Shown here: in pieces, positions 57,403 through 60,000 of the stretch
Layout of the letters: each line of letters begins with the position of its first letter
Numbering within the stretch: position 1 is the stretch's first letter
DNA from: Neocallimastix lanati (nom. inval.)
Lineage: Eukaryota; Neocallimastigomycota; Neocallimastigomycetes; Neocallimastigales; Neocallimastigaceae
Length of the DNA: 60,000 bases
NCBI GenBank assembly: GCA_016946835.1
Contig: JACVTC010000069.1
Location: forward strand, 346,001 to 406,000
Reading direction: 5' to 3'
The notes under the pieces: generated by a model
Seen by the model: only the letters and a program-made list of their open reading frames with translations
The model's database searches: none
What the model was told of the DNA's origin: nothing
Translations under genes and position numbers: made by a program

Positions 57403-57959
57403 ATCAATTAAATAGTATATGAATAAGCTATAAGTTATTAATAAATATTATATTCCGTAATTAATGAAACATAATTACATTGTTCTGTTATACAAATTAA
57501 CTTATATTGTTTGTTATAATACTGATGTATAAATAATGTATTAATCATTTTTAAATAATATGAAATTTTATTTTGCTTTATTATTGGCTATAAATTAACT
57601 TATATGTCTTAATTTTTATCAAATATATTTAAAGAATTTATACCAATAATTATTTTAAAACTTTTTTATTAACAAATAACTAGTTTTTATTAATAAATAA
57701 TCCAATATTTATTTAATTTTTAATCAAATTATTCCAAAGATATTTTTTTTTTTATTTGAAATTTTCCACTTTTATATTATATATATATATTTAAGAATTT
57801 GTTACACCTATTTAATAATATAGATAGTTAATATTTATATATTTATATTTATTATATTCATATATATATCATATTAGGTTTTAAAATTATATAATAAATA
57901 ATAATATATTATATAATTATTTTAATTATATAATAAATAAATATATAAATATATAGTAT
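54752..57959. other. AT-rich gene desert
   Basis: No gene. It includes a 42-nt poly(A) at about 55380-55421, an ATT/TTATT minisatellite at 55863-56300 and poly(T) at about 57364-57401. The first few hundred bases are the 5' region of MTHFR. Confidence 0.65.
55863..56300. repeat. ATT/TTATT minisatellite
   Basis: About 440 bp of TATTATTATT, TTTATTATTTA and TTATCATTTA words in irregular tandem order, similar in type to 1540-1690. Non-coding. Confidence 0.85.
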
Positions 57960-59705
57960 AATTATTTAGTAGTTATAACTCCCAGTAGCTCATCTATAGC
58001 TGAAATACTAGGAAGAAGGAATATGTAAATATAATCATTAAATATAATTATTAATAAAACTTTCATGTCCTAAAATACTAGAATATTTTGGTAATAAGGA
58101 AAAAGGGTCCTTATTTTATCGATGAATATTAATAAAAGTCATTGATGAAATCTAAAGATTCTCATCCATATGATGAATAGGTAGAACATTCGAATATCCA
58201 ATGGATGAACGACTGTATACCTTCTTTCAGTATAGGCAGTTTTTCTGACAATTGTTAGAAACTCCTTCACTTCTGATAGCAATAATAGTATGATAGTATT
58301 GTATTTGAAACCGGATCTTAATCTTAAAATCCAGTTAAAACCTAAATTAAATTGGGATATTCAAGAATGAGCTTGAATAATATTCTTGTTTCAATCTTTT
58401 TGCATTTGTCATAATTCGTACTTTTAATTACATTACGTTTACCATTATTTGGGTAATATAATTATTTTATTTGAAGCACAAAATCTTGCAATAGGAAAGA
58501 TTTTGAGATCACATGATGATACATTAGTACTAACATTCCAAATTATAATCAGTAAGGGAAGATCGAGTACTCCCGAACGACATTATTTTGTACAAGAAAA
58601 ATGAGACAATCCTAGAATATGTTTACATGTGATTCGATAGTACAAGAAGAATATTCTAAAGTAACATAGTTGAACTAATGTACAAATACCTGATAGAGGT
58701 GATATTTTTATTTCAAGAATAATATCGTATATGTTTATATTAGAATTTCTACTTTCAAAACCGTAACTTCAATACATACCTTGATTAACAATAGTTTGTG
58801 TTTTAGAAGACTTAGCCTTTTTAGAAGCAAAAGAAATGCAAATTAATTAACTAAACTTTAATTGACTAAACTTAAAATAAAAGAAATTAAATCACGTTTT
58901 TTCAATTGTAATGAAGCAACTTAATTGGTAAGAAAAGAAATGTAAGAAATTAAAGTAACGTTCAATTTATTATTAAGTTTGGATTTAATTGATTCTATTC
59001 AGTGTTCATCATCAAAGAGAATACTAAGATATGTATACTTATCACATTTAGGAATCTTATTAATACCAATAAAAAAGGATGGATCATTATAATTAAGAGT
59101 TTTAATTAAGTTTTTAGGCTTTACAACAATAGTACAACATTTATTATACCATAAATCATTTCATTTTTAATAACTCATGAATAAACTTTATTTAAAATAT
59201 TCTTTAATGCTAATTTTGAAGGAGCTATAAGAACAATATCATCAGCAAACAAACTACTCTAGAATTTTTTTGTATCAATACTTACGTCAAATATGTCACA
59301 ACCATCTAAATCATCATAAATGAAAAGATTAAATAGAATAGATAAAAGAGAACAAGGACATACTTGACAAACACCGCGATAAATTTCAAATTCATTTGAG
59401 AAATTTCTTTTAGAAAAAGCCCAAACTTTCAATGTTAAGTATAAGTTACTTAAAAACCTATGGCATTTTCCTCTAATACCAATTTTATATAATTTTATTA
59501 AAATGTTTATAATAGGAATTGAATTATATGCTTTCTATAGATTTAGAAAGGCTAAATAGGTAAACTTATTTTTAAATTTTCGTATTTGACAAATTTCCCA
59601 AATAGAAATATAAACTGATAGGTTCTTCCTAATTACGAAATCCAAATTGTTCATGTTTAATAAAATGATATTTAAAAGCACATTTAGAAATACTATTAAT
59701 TACAA

Positions 59706-59739
<34 letters not shown>

Positions 59740-60000
59740 ATTATGAATAAACTTTATTTAATAATATTTATTAAAAAAATGAAAATAAAATGCATGAGAT
59801 TTTTTTACATTACTATTAAAAAAACTATATTATTAATTTCAAGGACGAAATGGCCTCTAACTCTTCCCATTCATTGATGATAACTCCATGTAGATAAAAA
59901 TAATCATTTGAATCTCTTGATAACTGTAGGTCTAATGGTATACAAATTAATCATAGTGAAGACATCATTAATTACAATAAGCATTATATTAGTAAGAAAT
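57960..60000 (-). mobile_element. Decayed LINE, reverse transcriptase to C-terminus
   Basis: On the minus strand the frame pieces read, in order, KHEQFGFRN, ISIWEICQIRK, LNL-KAYNSIPI, IGIRGKCHRFLSNLYL, FEIYRGVCQVCPCSLLSILF, SLFADDIVLIAPSK, a C-terminal domain (ISPLSGICTLVQL, SCDLKIF, GFNWILRLRSGF) and, after a frameshift, SFIHWIFEC. This is a non-LTR reverse transcriptase with its FADD catalytic block intact near 59250 and the C-terminal HW..-C zinc-type motif. Stops and frameshifts are frequent (TAG at RN-EEPI and LNL-KAY, TGA at several expected Trp sites), so it is dead. It is the same family as the fragment at 11086-11620. The 5' part lies beyond the window. The 3' boundary near 57960 is uncertain. 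Confidence 0.85.
59707..59966 (-). mobile_element. 5'-truncated LINE insertion with poly(A)
   Basis: A 260-bp insertion inside the older LINE. Direct repeats ATTAATTACAAT at 59695-59706 and 59967-59978 flank it. In element sense it ends with a run of 31 A (T at 59708-59738). Its inside matches the LINE family (ATACCATTAGACCTACA also occurs at 11558-11574). Removing it and one repeat rejoins the host LINE frame (…MLIVINSISKCAFKYHFIKH…). This is the expected structure of a target-primed, 5'-truncated copy. Confidence 0.85.

Noticed and set aside
58760-59230. Reassignment of TGA to tryptophan
   Set aside because: Functional genes here use TGG for Trp and HSP104 ends with TGA; the TGA codons occur in a dead LINE with other stops.

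Overview
The window looks like nuclear DNA of an extremely AT-rich, intron-rich eukaryote, most likely a flagellated early-diverging fungus and best fitting an anaerobic gut fungus (Neocallimastigomycota). The support is: very low GC in all non-coding DNA; short AT-rich GT..AG introns, including micro-exons; an Hsp104 disaggregase; a cilium/flagellum-type gene; ankyrin fragments; LINE reverse-transcriptase remnants; and gene deserts of several kb. The species is inferred, not proven. A Dictyostelium-like genome is disfavoured by the long deserts and the flagellar gene.

I could assemble eight protein-coding genes, seven of them spliced, and the exon phases close to a whole number of codons in each. 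In order: HSP104 (14645-17539, +, intronless, 964 aa); a MIC26/MIC27-type APOO-family membrane protein (18496-19528, -, 3 exons, 181 aa); a GCN20/ABCF3-type ABC-F ATPase (23866-28146, +, 12 exons, 721 aa); a RAD51D-type recombination paralog (28691-31070, -, 10 exons, about 489 aa); a CATIP-like flagellar protein with a C-terminal RIIa-like docking helix pair (31504-35640, -, 6 exons, 1090 aa); a B-box plus DUF2009 (UPF0652) protein (41723-46437, +, 16 exons, 684 aa); Arp2 (47610-50207, -, 6 exons, 393 aa); and methylenetetrahydrofolate reductase (52660-54751, -, 3 exons, 583 aa). The genes act in separate processes: protein disaggregation, mitochondrial or hydrogenosomal membrane organisation, translation control, DNA repair, flagellum, branched actin and one-carbon metabolism. 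There is no operon or cluster. Neighbouring pairs are convergent (HSP104/MIC, GCN20/RAD51D, UPF0652/Arp2) or tandem.

The rest is accessory DNA. Positions 1-14.6 kb hold a broken ankyrin gene, an isolated GC-rich island, a poly(A)-ended retroposon and a LINE reverse-transcriptase fragment. Positions 36.9-39.8 kb hold a decayed coding region interrupted by a MITE with a 9-bp target duplication and by a second copy of the retroposon, which itself contains a second MITE. The last 2 kb hold a decayed LINE on the minus strand that was hit by a 5'-truncated LINE insertion with a 12-bp target duplication and a poly(A) tail. The remaining spacers are AT-rich DNA with homopolymer runs, (AAT)n, (AAAAT)n and (ATT)n tracts and AT minisatellites.

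I did not find a clearly new multi-gene system. The most unusual signals are the micro-exons (8, 11, 13, 18 and 22 nt), the 11-residue amphipathic repeat tail on the MIC26/27-like protein, the Asp-to-Asn change in the RAD51D Walker B motif, and the nested transposon structures.
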